From Planctomycetota bacterium (GTDB taxonomy: Bacteria; Planctomycetota; Planctomycetia; Pirellulales; Pirellulaceae), in assembly GCA_026692885.1 (NCBI GenBank), contig JAPLNJ010001221.1, positions 1-23,038 on the forward strand: a stretch of 23,038 bases of DNA, given 5' to 3'. The notes below the pieces were generated by a model. That model did no database searches and was not told where the DNA came from. It was given only the letters and a program-made list of their open reading frames with translations. Every line of letters starts with the position of its first letter. Positions within the stretch are counted from its first letter, which is position 1. Shown here in pieces: positions 15,453 through 23,038 of the stretch. The position numbers were made by a program, and so were the translations under genes.

Positions 15453-15977
15453 TTAGCCTCGCTTTAGAAGAAGAAAGACAAGTATGGAGAGAACTAACAC
15501 GACAAAATGCAGGATCCTCAGTGTAATGATGTCCTTTGCCGTTACCCATTCACCCTTTGGGTTAAGGGAAAAGAAGTCCACCGTCTTGAAGTACGCCTTG
15601 GGGTCCCCGAGCTGCAACACTGCTTCGCACCGAACAAGCGCGCGGCCGTTGTTCCTCAAAGCATCATGAGCAAAATGAAGGTATATCTGGCCAAACACAC
15701 CAAACACGAAGATACCAGCTGAAAGAATCAGCTTGTCGGACATTGTCAAGGTGATGGACGAGGGAGCCGTGAGCATGTACGAGGGGAGAAGTAGAAGAAT
15801 TGCCACAAACCAACTTGTTGCCGTATAGGCGCGAGAATTCCATTCGGCGATGTGCGTCCGGACTGAACTCATGACCGAGAGGATAACGTCAACCTTCTTG
15901 TCATCGCTGATCGTCAGGGCGCTCTCCAGGTCCAAGTTGGCCTCGAGTTGTAGTGGATTGGCTTGTGGAGCCGGCAT
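15453..15977 (-). CDS. Small three-helix membrane protein of unknown function
   Basis: The 174-residue protein has a charged cytoplasm-like N-terminus (about 55 residues) and three hydrophobic segments: SWFVAILLLLPSYMLTA (~55-71), LILSAGIFVFGVFGQIYLHF (~83-102) and ILHFVVLVLSILVFLLL (~155-171). A hydrophilic loop with RCEAVLQLGDPKAYF lies between the last two. ATG 15977 is well supported by AAAGGAG eight bases upstream, one of the best ribosome binding sites in the window. I do not recognise the family, and no catalytic motif is visible. GC content is visibly lower than in its neighbours, which may point to recent acquisition. It stands alone, with a hairpin cluster beginning about 40 bases upstream of its start codon. 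Confidence 0.7.
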   Translation of the reverse strand: MPAPQANPLQLEANLDLESALTISDDKKVDVILSVMSSVRTHIAEWNSRAYTATSWFVAILLLLPSYMLTAPSSITLTMSDKLILSAGIFVFGVFGQIYLHFAHDALRNNGRALVRCEAVLQLGDPKAYFKTVDFFSLNPKGEWVTAKDIITLRILHFVVLVLSILVFLLLKRG

Positions 15978-16011
15978 AGCATTTACTCCTTTGTTTCCGT
16001 GACCGAACGAT

Positions 16012-16430
16012 TGACTAGGCCGACCCGCCTATCCGGGTCAACCGGGACCGAGATAGGCCGACCGATCTGGGCCGCCTATCCTGGATCGGAATGTTCCCGA
16101 TTGTTGCAGACAACCCCTGCGTGTCAAGCATGTTAGCTCGCAATTTCTTTCTTGCGGGTTCCGATGTTGGGCCGTCCGACGCGGCGGCCTAACATGACCG
16201 CGGGCGCGCCGCATAGGCTGCCGCACGGGTCGGCCTATCGTGGTCAGACGGGTGCCTGCCGGACGAGGCTAGGCCGCCCATTTCCGAGCGGCCTAGCGTG
16301 GGGGTGGCCGTGAGTGCGTCACGTGCCAAGATGGTCGGGTATCCGTGGTTACGGCCCGTGGCTGGCTGCCGGTTGGCGGCGATAGGCCGACCGGGAGCGT
16401 TCGGCCTATCCTGGCCGTCTTAGGCTGACC
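16012..16430. repeat. Cluster of six related hairpins with covarying stems
   Basis: Six copies share a TAGGCCG-type left arm, a 6-15 base loop and a GCCTA right arm followed by a tail close to (T/G)C(C/G)TGG. Stem positions are 16016-16031, 16052-16080, 16164-16195, 16213-16238, 16268-16297 and 16381-16410. Stem tips differ but stay paired: GATAGGC/GCCTATC, GCTAGGCCGC/GCGGCCTAGC, GATAGGCCGA/TCGGCCTATC, and ATGTTGGGCCG/CGGCCTAACAT (one G-T pair). A partial seventh left arm, TTAGGCTGACC, is at 16420-16430. All tails lie on the same side, so the copies are in one orientation. They look like REP-type units, or a structured RNA array in front of the membrane-protein gene. Confidence 0.75.
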
Positions 16431-16437
16431 GGCAAGG

Positions 16438-16704
16438 TCACTTGGGGCGCAGGCGGTCCAACGGACTCTGCACGCCGCGGCGCAGTAGGGGCATTGCGAC
16501 GCGTGACGGCTGACCAGACGGTTGCAGCACGGACACTTCTTGAGGTCGGATTCCTCCCGGACGGCCTCCGCGACCAGGACCGCATCGTTCTTCATCTGCG
16601 ACGCTGCTGCGCCGGCCCGCACAGAGCAATAAGGACATCGCCATCACGTAGCTTCCCAGAAACGTGCAACGGACGCCCACTCCCAGGTCCTCGCGCGCCT
16701 CCAC
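16438..16704 (-). pseudogene. Decayed zinc-ribbon ORF
   Basis: A minus-strand frame from 16704 gives MEAREDLGVG and a short hydrophobic stretch, YVMAMSLLLC. The recognisable part then lies in the neighbouring frame: ESDLKKCPCCNRLVSRHASQ followed by CPYC. These two Cys pairs (CPCC and CPYC, about 16490-16540) would hold one zinc ion in a zinc-ribbon fold. No single frame joins a start, the ribbon and a sensible end. The frame carrying the cysteines runs on into the hairpin cluster, and the other frame stops at 16438. I read it as a small zinc-ribbon protein disrupted by frameshift. Without the shift it would be a DNA- or protein-binding accessory protein of unknown role. Confidence 0.4.
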
Positions 16705-16708
16705 GCTC

Positions 16709-16737
16709 TGCCACTGCGCGGCAGCGAAGTGTATAAT
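16709..16737 (+). promoter_or_regulatory. Possible promoter for the PIN fragment
   Basis: TATAAT at 16732-16737 is a perfect -10 consensus. A weak TGCCAC lies 17 bases upstream in the -35 position and is embedded in CTGCC-actgcgc-GGCAG, which could be an operator-like dyad. It points towards the truncated PIN ORF. Sigma-70 consensus matching in planctomycetes is uncertain. Confidence 0.3.
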
Positions 16738-16789
16738 CGGTCAAGTGAAGGCCGTGAAGACCGCGAGCAAGATACGGCCACGTAAATCC

Positions 16790-19700
16790 TCAACGGCCAG
16801 GAAGCGTGGCCCGCTCATGAGTTGCGTGAGCGCTAAACGGTTCTTCGACACCAACGTGCTCGTCTACGCCTGCGACTCGACCGACCCCGCAAAACAAGCG
16901 ACTGCGCTGCAACTCATTGCTGAAGCCTCGGCGCAGGGTAGCGGGGTCCTCTCCATGCAAGTTCTGGGGGAGTTCTTTCACGCCGTGGTGATTCGGTAAA
17001 ATTTGCCGAGCCGCGCTGAGCTCGTCGGCGATCTCGGACAGCAGCGGTTCCAGTTCGGCCAGCGCGCTGTCCAGAGGGTCCTGCGGGCCCGGACTCGAAC
17101 TCGACCAACGGGGGCGAGTTGGCACGGCGGCCGAGGCGAGGGTGACCGTCGGCAGCTCGCTTCCGATGCCTGCCGCTTCGCCGCTCGCTCCGGACACGTG
17201 GTTGTTGATGTACGCGATCACGGTCAGTACATCCAACGACGTGCACTGGCCGTCGCCGCTGACGTCGTAGTAAGGCGGCGGCGCTGTCGGCGGACTGGGC
17301 AGAGAAGTGCTGCCCGCCTGAAGGTTGATGTAGTTGATCACGATCAGCACGTCCAACGGAGTCACGAGGCCATCGCCATTCACGTCGACCGCGTTTGCGG
17401 GATTCTGCCAGGAAACCGCCGGAGTCAAACCCGTGAGGAACACCGTCAGGGCATCCGCGGCGGCTGAGTAGGCCGCGTCGTTGGGATGTTCATCGCCGTC
17501 GGAGCGGCAATACACTCGCTTCAGGCGGTTGGCGTTCGTAGACGGGGTCTCCGCGTCGGCCCAGAAGTTGAACAGGTCGAAGGCGTAGACATTGCCGCGG
17601 GTGGTGTAATCACGGATGAACGCGCCTGCGAGCCACTCGCCCCAATCGCGAGCTCGGGCCGCTGCCGCCGCGGAAAGCTCGGTTTCCGCGCGCAACGGGA
17701 CAGCCGGCATGACGACCAGTTTCTGCGTCGGATGCTGGTTGGCATACGGCGCCACATTGTCGATGAACGCTTGCTCCCACTGCGCCAGCCTGGCGGGATC
17801 CTCCAAGTCCGAGAGCGCTAAGAAGCAACTCTTGAGCATGAGGATGTCCGCCGCCGCTGCGTCGTGCAGCGCCACGACGCTATCGAAGGCGTCGCCAAAG
17901 TGCCCGTCGCCGTTGCTGTCTGCGAACAGCGTCGCAATGTCGGTTGGGAGGGAACCGTTCGGGGGCCAATCCCACAGGCTGTAGTCGCCGAACGTGTAGC
18001 CGCGGGCCGTCAGCTGGCTGACCAGTCCGGGATGGCCGTGATCGTCCATGATGCCCTGGCCGGTGGACTGGTGCAGGAAAAAGACGTCCTGCGACGTCGT
18101 CGCGTGGGCCGCCGGGCGCAGAATGGCGGCCGAGGCCACGGGCAACACGGCCGTGGACAATTCCCGCCAACTTACATTCCCACCCCTGTAGCTGCCGTCT
18201 GCGGTAATGTCGGCATCGCTCATCCCGCCTCCCCCGCTGGGAACCAGCACCTCGTACGTGCCCCCCAGCGGGATCGATTGCGCGGTGTCCGTGGGATTGA
18301 CCAGCACGAAACCGTTGGCGAAATCCCGCCGGTAGACGCCATTCCACAGCAGGTCGTCGACTTGAGTGGGCAGCGCCGTCGTCGCCCGCCCGAGGTCGAC
18401 CTCGTATTCCGGATAGTAGTACACGCCCAAGTCTCCGGCGGGCGGCAGCAGGTTGATGTAGGTGGTGTCGTCTTTGGCCAGCAGATAGGAACCCAGGACA
18501 AACAGCCGGTGCTGCAGGCCGGCGGGCGTATTCGGCTCGTCCCGCAGCGTTCCCTGCAACAGCAGCACCTTGTCCTGTCCGGCCAGGTTCAGTACGCGGT
18601 TCAATTGCAACTGCCAGTCCGAGGCTTCGCCGTTCAGGCCGGCCCCCCATTCGCCGAAGCCCTCAACCATCCCGCCGTCCGCCAGCGTGTAGTCGGTGTT
18701 GTCCCAGCTGGTCACCAGCGTGCCGAGGTTGGGCAGGTACAGGAAATCCTCGGGTGTGGCGGACAGCCCGGTGACCAGATACTGCGTCAGGTTCCCGAGC
18801 GTCGTCGTCCAACCGTTGTCCCGTGGCGCCGTGCCCGCAAACCGGGCATCCGCGGGGACCAGGGCGTCGCTGTTGTACGCCCCCACGTCCCAGCTGTCGG
18901 CAAAGACTCCCTGGGCCTCGACGGCTCGCAACTGATCGATAGTCGAATTGAGCCAGTACTCGCGCCACTGGCTGTTGGCGATGTCCATCAAGTCCCAGCC
19001 CCACGCCGCCTGCCGCAAACGCTGGCTGGGATCGCTCTGGGCGTGCAGGAACCAGTCCTCGTGCGGATTCACATCGGCCCAGTCGCTGGCCCACTGGTCA
19101 TTGATCAGCAGGCTATGCTGGCCCTGTCCGACGGCCAGCCGATAATGCAGCATCACAAAATCCGGATTGTGAGCGCGCACGGCGTCGGTGAAGACCGTCT
19201 GCATCTTCTGCGACCCGTCGTAGTGGCTGGCAATGAAGTCCAGCATGGTGGCCGACAGGTCGTCCGGAAACTGGTCCGAGAAAACATGGATGCCGTCGGC
19301 CGTGTTCGGGAAACTGAGGACCACCGATCCTCCGCGCCATTCATAAGGTCCCAGATCATACCCGCTGCCAAAGGGCCGAGCACGGTTGTTCAAATCGGCG
19401 CTCGGACCGGACACGCCGTGGTCAATCGCCGGACTGCCCGGTCGCAAGTGAAAATCGTTGTGACTCGGATCGACGAACAACGGATCGCCGTACCGGGCGT
19501 GGGCGTCGGCCCCGACACTCCCCGACCACGTGCCGTCCGTCAGGGCGGCGGCGGAGAACTCGCCGTGCCCCGGGAAGCGGATGACGGTGTCTGGCCGGTC
19601 GGGGGCATAGTACAGATTCCGGTCTCCGCTGAACACGGTTCCCGCGCCGAGCAACAGCAACGCCCCGCCGTTGCCGTTGTCGCACACGAACAGGTTGTTG

Positions 19701-22477
19701 TCGGATACGAAGGTGCTGCCGGACACACCCGCTTCCTCACCGATCGCGATCGAGTACCCGTCGCCGCGTAACCCGCCGTTGCCGAACAGGTTGTTTCGGG
19801 CCGTGACCTGAGCCTGGGTGGCGACCACCAGGGCGGTCTGGCCCGTGTTCATGGCCAGGGAATTCTCGATCAGGACGTCCGTCCCCCACAGCTTGATCCC
19901 GTCGCGCGAGGTGCCGGTCACTGCCACGCGCCGCAGGACCACGTGGTCCGCCTTCAGGTCGACACCGTCTCCGGGATGTCCCGTCACCCGCACGTTGTCA
20001 AGCGTGATGTTCTGGCCATCCTCGACCGCAATACCATCGACGGCCGTATTGTCCCCGCCCACCGGGCCAGCCAGCATGACGTTGCGAATGGTCAGGCCGT
20101 CGATCGAACCCTCGGGTCCCACATCGATGCCCCCGAAGTCGTAGTCGTGGGCGGTCACGTTTTCGATCAGGATCTGGTGACTGACGGCTGCCTCGGCCGC
20201 CTGCAGTTTGATGACTTCGCCCACCCGGCTGATGTCCAGGCCCCGCAGCACAATCTCGTCATTACCCCCGCTGCCGCCGATGGCATACCCTCGCAAGCCC
20301 TCGCGAATGTAATCCCGGATGGTCAGGTTCTCGATACGGAGATCATCGTGCGTGCCCAGGTCGATGGCGTAACGCCACTCCAAGCCCGTGCCATCCAGAA
20401 CTGCCGTCTCGCCGGGATATCCGGTCAGCGTGATCGGCGCGACGTCGGTTCCGGACCGGGGGAAGGAGATGAATTCGTGGTAGATACCTCCGCGTAACAA
20501 GACGGTCATGCCTGGTTCCGCGAGTTCGAGGGCCTGCTGCACGGTGCCCAGCGGTTCGGCCAGCGTCCCCGGGTGGGCGTCACTGCCGCTGGGACTGACG
20601 TACAGATACGTGCTCGGACCGGCCGTGATCCGGAGCCGATTGCCGCTCGCCAGGATCTGCACGCCCGGAATCGTCAGCAGACCGTGGACATCCGGCATCG
20701 CCGTCCCGCTCTGGAGCACCGTGGCAGTCGTGGTGTCCGTGTTCGTCCACTGGTAGCTCGTGCCTGGCGACACCACAAACCGTTGCAGTCGCCGGGGTGT
20801 GACGTCGGCCGTCTGGTTGCCCGTAGTCGACCGGAGGGTCAACCCGTATGCGGTCAACTCGTCCGTGATCTGTTCGCCGAAGGCATGCCAGGGCACCGAC
20901 CATTCCAGATCTCGGTTGTAGTAGTAGTGTTGCGTGGTGCTGGTCGGCGGCGGAATCGCCGGCGCATGCGAGGCGTTGGAGAAAGCCGGGAAGCTCAGGT
21001 CACGGCGAAACTGGAACTGAGTCCAGCCACCGCCCGCATCTCCGCCGATCATGACTTCGTTCGAACCCTCGAAGCCCGGCCAGCTGTGCTCGCCAGGAAT
21101 CGCGGCACCCTGGAAGCCGATATGCCCTGCCGACAACGCTCCCGGAAAGGGTTGGCCCTGTGTCTCCCAGGCGATGACGCCATCCTGCATGGTATGGACG
21201 TAGCACAGGTAGGCCGTCTCGTCGCCCGCCCGATCGACGGCTTGCGTCTGGTCATCCATCCAATCCCAGACGCCCAGGCCATTGTATTTGACCAGGTGCG
21301 CGGCGTGCGGACCGCGGTTCTCGATCGGGAGATTAGCGGCGATGGTGCCCCACTTAGGTTCCAGGTCTGAGCGCCAGTCCGTGGTTCCTCCGCGGCCGTC
21401 CGCCGCGGCGTAGTTCGTCATCGGCAGACCGGCATAGACGGCCGAAAATACGTTCGGGTAGCGCATGCCCATGGTGATCATGCCCGAGCCGCCCATGCTG
21501 CTGCCGTGCCCATGAATCCGGTTCGGGTCCACATTGTAGAGTCGCGAGACTTCGTCGATGGCCCGCAAGATGCGCTGCTCGGTGAAATTCACAATCGTGC
21601 CCGTGGTGGGCGGGTTCGGGTCGCTAGAATCGAAGGTCCGATAGTCGAAGTCCCCGTGGAAGCCGTAGTGCCAGGTCTGATGCGGGTCATCAACATAGAG
21701 CCAGATGGAGTTCCAGTCGCCCTCCGGCGTACCATCCCGAACTTGGTAGCGGCCACCCCAGCCTTCCATATAGACGAGCAAGGGGACCGCCGCGGACCCG
21801 TCGTAGTCGGCGGGCAGCGCGACGGAGTAGTTGTAGGCGTAGCCCTCGAATGTCGGGTTCCAGGCGGCGTAGTCCATGAACTGGGTGTAGACAATTCCCC
21901 GCCCTGAGGCCGTCGTATGCACACGGATCGGCGCCGGTTCGGTGACGGTCTCCACCAACCCGGTCACCGTGGCGTCTTGCCCCGCCACGACATTCCGGTC
22001 TTCCACGCCTCCGTAGACGGTCGTGACGGCATAGTAGAACGTACCGGCCTCAGGCGTGGTCCACACGAACAAGCCGGTCGTGTCCGAGAGTTCCGGTCCC
22101 CCGTCGCGGATGATGAAATTCCGCTGGATGGGAGCAGGGTGCCCGGGGTCGGACCAGTTCCGTTCGTTGAGATAGGCGGAGGAGCCTTCGGCGAGGGGAC
22201 CCCAGCGTTCGGTCAGTAAGGTCGCGGCGTTCAGGTTGGCGGCGGTGATCGGTGCGGTGTGCCGATACACTTGGTAGACCTCGCCTACCCGGCCGGTGTC
22301 CTCCTGCCAGGTAATGAATGTTTGGCCGGACTGATGAAAGGCGTCGATCCCGGCCAACAGGAGCCTTGCTTCCAAGCGTTCGAATTGCAGCCGCAAGAAA
22401 CGCTGCCGCAAGGAGCGACCGCGCCGGCCGTGTTTCGAGGGACGAACCGAACCGGAACGGTGTACGCCAGCGAACAT
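16790..22477 (-). CDS. Giant exported multidomain protein: esterase-like, beta-helix, glycosidase-like, SGNH-like, dockerin-like
   Basis: The 1,895-residue protein starts at ATG 22477 with AAGGAG seven bases upstream. A basic N-terminus leads into FERLEARLLLAG (32-43), a motif of exported planctomycete proteins. Next are an Fn3-like region (~45-180) and an alpha/beta-hydrolase with GHGSSMGGSG (G-x-S-x-G, probable nucleophile S327; ~215-480). A beta-helix follows (~625-1040, opening LYVSPSGSDAHPG), then a putative TIM-barrel glycosidase-like region (~1046-1440, GVFADSWDVG), then an SGNH-like hydrolase (~1465-1685, FLHQSTG and DEHPND). Last are two dockerin-like Ca2+ repeats, DVNGDGLVTPLDVLIVINYI (~1696) and DVSGDGQCTSLDVLTVIAYI (~1737). 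The native tail runs to about residue 1825 (LLSEIADELSAAR). The last ~70 residues come from antisense reading of the PIN fragment and are not native. It probably acts on polysaccharide at or beyond the cell surface. Confidence 0.85.
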   Translation of the reverse strand: MFAGVHRSGSVRPSKHGRRGRSLRQRFLRLQFERLEARLLLAGIDAFHQSGQTFITWQEDTGRVGEVYQVYRHTAPITAANLNAATLLTERWGPLAEGSSAYLNERNWSDPGHPAPIQRNFIIRDGGPELSDTTGLFVWTTPEAGTFYYAVTTVYGGVEDRNVVAGQDATVTGLVETVTEPAPIRVHTTASGRGIVYTQFMDYAAWNPTFEGYAYNYSVALPADYDGSAAVPLLVYMEGWGGRYQVRDGTPEGDWNSIWLYVDDPHQTWHYGFHGDFDYRTFDSSDPNPPTTGTIVNFTEQRILRAIDEVSRLYNVDPNRIHGHGSSMGGSGMITMGMRYPNVFSAVYAGLPMTNYAAADGRGGTTDWRSDLEPKWGTIAANLPIENRGPHAAHLVKYNGLGVWDWMDDQTQAVDRAGDETAYLCYVHTMQDGVIAWETQGQPFPGALSAGHIGFQGAAIPGEHSWPGFEGSNEVMIGGDAGGGWTQFQFRRDLSFPAFSNASHAPAIPPPTSTTQHYYYNRDLEWSVPWHAFGEQITDELTAYGLTLRSTTGNQTADVTPRRLQRFVVSPGTSYQWTNTDTTTATVLQSGTAMPDVHGLLTIPGVQILASGNRLRITAGPSTYLYVSPSGSDAHPGTLAEPLGTVQQALELAEPGMTVLLRGGIYHEFISFPRSGTDVAPITLTGYPGETAVLDGTGLEWRYAIDLGTHDDLRIENLTIRDYIREGLRGYAIGGSGGNDEIVLRGLDISRVGEVIKLQAAEAAVSHQILIENVTAHDYDFGGIDVGPEGSIDGLTIRNVMLAGPVGGDNTAVDGIAVEDGQNITLDNVRVTGHPGDGVDLKADHVVLRRVAVTGTSRDGIKLWGTDVLIENSLAMNTGQTALVVATQAQVTARNNLFGNGGLRGDGYSIAIGEEAGVSGSTFVSDNNLFVCDNGNGGALLLLGAGTVFSGDRNLYYAPDRPDTVIRFPGHGEFSAAALTDGTWSGSVGADAHARYGDPLFVDPSHNDFHLRPGSPAIDHGVSGPSADLNNRARPFGSGYDLGPYEWRGGSVVLSFPNTADGIHVFSDQFPDDLSATMLDFIASHYDGSQKMQTVFTDAVRAHNPDFVMLHYRLAVGQGQHSLLINDQWASDWADVNPHEDWFLHAQSDPSQRLRQAAWGWDLMDIANSQWREYWLNSTIDQLRAVEAQGVFADSWDVGAYNSDALVPADARFAGTAPRDNGWTTTLGNLTQYLVTGLSATPEDFLYLPNLGTLVTSWDNTDYTLADGGMVEGFGEWGAGLNGEASDWQLQLNRVLNLAGQDKVLLLQGTLRDEPNTPAGLQHRLFVLGSYLLAKDDTTYINLLPPAGDLGVYYYPEYEVDLGRATTALPTQVDDLLWNGVYRRDFANGFVLVNPTDTAQSIPLGGTYEVLVPSGGGGMSDADITADGSYRGGNVSWRELSTAVLPVASAAILRPAAHATTSQDVFFLHQSTGQGIMDDHGHPGLVSQLTARGYTFGDYSLWDWPPNGSLPTDIATLFADSNGDGHFGDAFDSVVALHDAAAADILMLKSCFLALSDLEDPARLAQWEQAFIDNVAPYANQHPTQKLVVMPAVPLRAETELSAAAAARARDWGEWLAGAFIRDYTTRGNVYAFDLFNFWADAETPSTNANRLKRVYCRSDGDEHPNDAAYSAAADALTVFLTGLTPAVSWQNPANAVDVNGDGLVTPLDVLIVINYINLQAGSTSLPSPPTAPPPYYDVSGDGQCTSLDVLTVIAYINNHVSGASGEAAGIGSELPTVTLASAAVPTRPRWSSSSPGPQDPLDSALAELEPLLSEIADELSAARQILPNHHGVKELPQNLHGEDPATLRRGFSNELQRSRLFCGVGRVAGVDEHVGVEEPFSAHATHERATLPGR
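16817..16999 (+). pseudogene. Truncated PIN-domain toxin (VapC type)
   Basis: ATG 16817 opens MSCVSAKRFFDTNVLVYACD, the N-terminal strand of a VapC toxin with its first catalytic Asp, and continues to SMQVLGEFFHAVVIR with the catalytic Glu. TAA 16997-16999 then ends it at 60 residues instead of about 130-140. The second half, with two further acidic residues, is absent. The frame is open upstream to a GTG at 16745, which may preserve the end of a lost antitoxin or an extension. The truncation point is also where the giant dockerin gene on the other strand loses its native C-terminus, so both genes were cut at one junction near 17000. Not expected to be active. Confidence 0.7.
17205..17395 (-). 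other. Dockerin-like domain: two EF-hand-type calcium loops
   Basis: Each repeat has the D-x-(N/S)-G-D-G-x-x-(T/S)-x-x-D loop followed by a hydrophobic helix ending in (I/A)YIN, separated by a Pro/Ser-rich linker. In cellulosomal clostridia such domains dock to cohesins. In planctomycetes they are a common C-terminal element of exported proteins, and no cohesin is visible here. Confidence 0.85.
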
Positions 22478-22840
22478 GGCACTGCTCCTTGGAAACAGAC
22501 CGGGTTGTTCCTACGCCGCGACAACCGCCGTAATTGTATACCGTCGCCGCGTTCGGAACAGTCCCGTCTCAAGGGCCCGTCTCAACGGCCTCTTATCGGC
22601 GGCGCACCAGCGTGTCGAGCTGGCCGCCCTGGGGCGACCGGAAGAGATCAACTTACCCACATTCCCCGAAACTTCAGCGAGAAATGAGCCTGTTGCCACA
22701 CCGCCTCGCTGACGCGTCGGGTGACTTCTCTTCTTCCAGTCGCCTGGGCCAGCACCAAACGGTTTTTCCAGGTGTCGGCATTCACTTTGGTATTTGATGA
22801 ATGCCCCCGGCTTGCCCCTCGTCGTTATACACAAGTTCTT
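22478..22840. other. Upstream region of the giant gene
   Basis: No gene is convincing here. The minus strand just before the giant gene has a good ribosome binding site (AAGGAG, 22485-22490) and a TATACAAT stretch at about 22538-22545 that might be a -10 element without a clear -35. A palindrome-like GCCTCGCTGACGCGTCGGGT at 22706-22725 resembles another dispersed repeat. Confidence 0.35.
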
Positions 22841-22841
22841 C

Positions 22842-22950
22842 GCCCCGATAGGGGCAGCCACATGATAGCCCAGGGCAGAGCGTAGCGGCGTTAGCCGCGT
22901 AGCGCCGCCCTGGGTTAGGAGAGTATCAGGAACGCCAGCCCTGAAGGGGC
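22842..22950. repeat. Compound palindromic repeat
   Basis: Three nested dyads occur in about 110 bases: GCCCC-gata-GGGGC (22842-22855); CCCAGGGC (22869-22876) facing GCCCTGGG (22907-22914) with inner GCGGC/GCCGC pairing; and GCCCTGAAGGGGC (22938-22950). The arrangement of a GCCCAGGGC...GCCCTGGG stem flanked by short CCCC/GGGG hairpins is a type I associate with intergenic repeats in planctomycetes and verrucomicrobia. No coding function is expected. Confidence 0.6.
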
Positions 22951-23038
22951 GAAACAAGCCAGCGTAGCACAACCGCGCCACAATCCTTTGTCAAGAACTA
23001 CCTCCATCTTGTTTGAAGGCGAGCGATACGTGTGGGAT

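Noticed and set aside
16012..16430. CRISPR array
   Set aside because: The repeats are imperfect hairpins of different length with irregular spacing, from about 36 to 113 bases. There are no uniform spacers and no cas genes.
17080..17110. tRNA T-arm-like sequence on the minus strand (GTTCGAGTCC)
   Set aside because: The flanking bases do not form a T stem or an acceptor stem, and the site lies inside the coding region of the giant protein.
17205..17395. Cellulosome assembly implied by the dockerin repeats
   Set aside because: No cohesin or scaffoldin is visible, and dockerin-like tails in planctomycetes are common without cellulosomes.
17864..19771. Open plus-strand frame of 635 codons
   Set aside because: It lies wholly inside the giant minus-strand gene, is rich in Arg, Val, Gln and Pro, and has no domain signal. 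It is a high-GC antisense shadow.

Overview
The window looks like accessory DNA from a planctomycete. The strongest evidence is the 1,895-codon minus-strand gene at its right end. That gene combines the N-terminal motif FERLEARLLLAG, seen in many exported planctomycete proteins, with two dockerin-like calcium repeats near its C-terminus. The secreted sulfatase, the cytochrome with a hydrazine-synthase-alpha-like domain, the high GC content and the many palindromic intergenic repeats fit the same phylum. No rRNA, tRNA, CRISPR array or complete insertion sequence was recognised.

Left part (1-3790) is mostly gene debris. It holds two C-terminal remnants of beta-helix proteins, a 25-bp inverted repeat at the meeting point of two broken reading frames, a zeta-toxin-like kinase fragment without its Walker A end and joined to a scrap resembling HsdM, and a secreted phosphoesterase gene with a large internal deletion. 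Two loci look intact: an HExxH protein of unknown family, and a FitAB/VapBC-type toxin-antitoxin pair whose stop and start codons overlap.

Central part (3792-14909, all minus strand) reads in this order: a dihaem cytochrome-like protein with PD40-type repeats; a truncated GH43; a GH95-type glycosidase with a C-terminal discoidin-like domain, split by one in-frame TAG; a beta-helix domain fused to a sulfatase; and a GH51 alpha-L-arabinofuranosidase. The GH43/GH95 and GH95/sulfatase boundaries are 4-base ATGA overlaps, so the glycosidase and sulfatase genes probably form one operon. Together they suggest breakdown of a sulfated, arabinose-containing heteropolysaccharide outside the cytoplasm, but two of the four polysaccharide genes are damaged.

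Right part (14910-23038) holds a small three-helix membrane protein with a good ribosome binding site. A cluster of six hairpins with matching compensatory changes lies just upstream of it. Next come a decayed zinc-ribbon ORF and a truncated PIN toxin, which abuts the giant multidomain dockerin protein tail to tail. The giant gene has lost its own stop codon at that junction and now reads through the antisense strand of the PIN fragment. The last 560 bases are promoter region plus palindromic repeats.

The most distinctive observations are the covarying hairpin cluster, the beta-helix/sulfatase fusion, the single amber codon in the GH95 gene and the chimeric end of the giant protein. I see no complete, clearly new multi-gene system.
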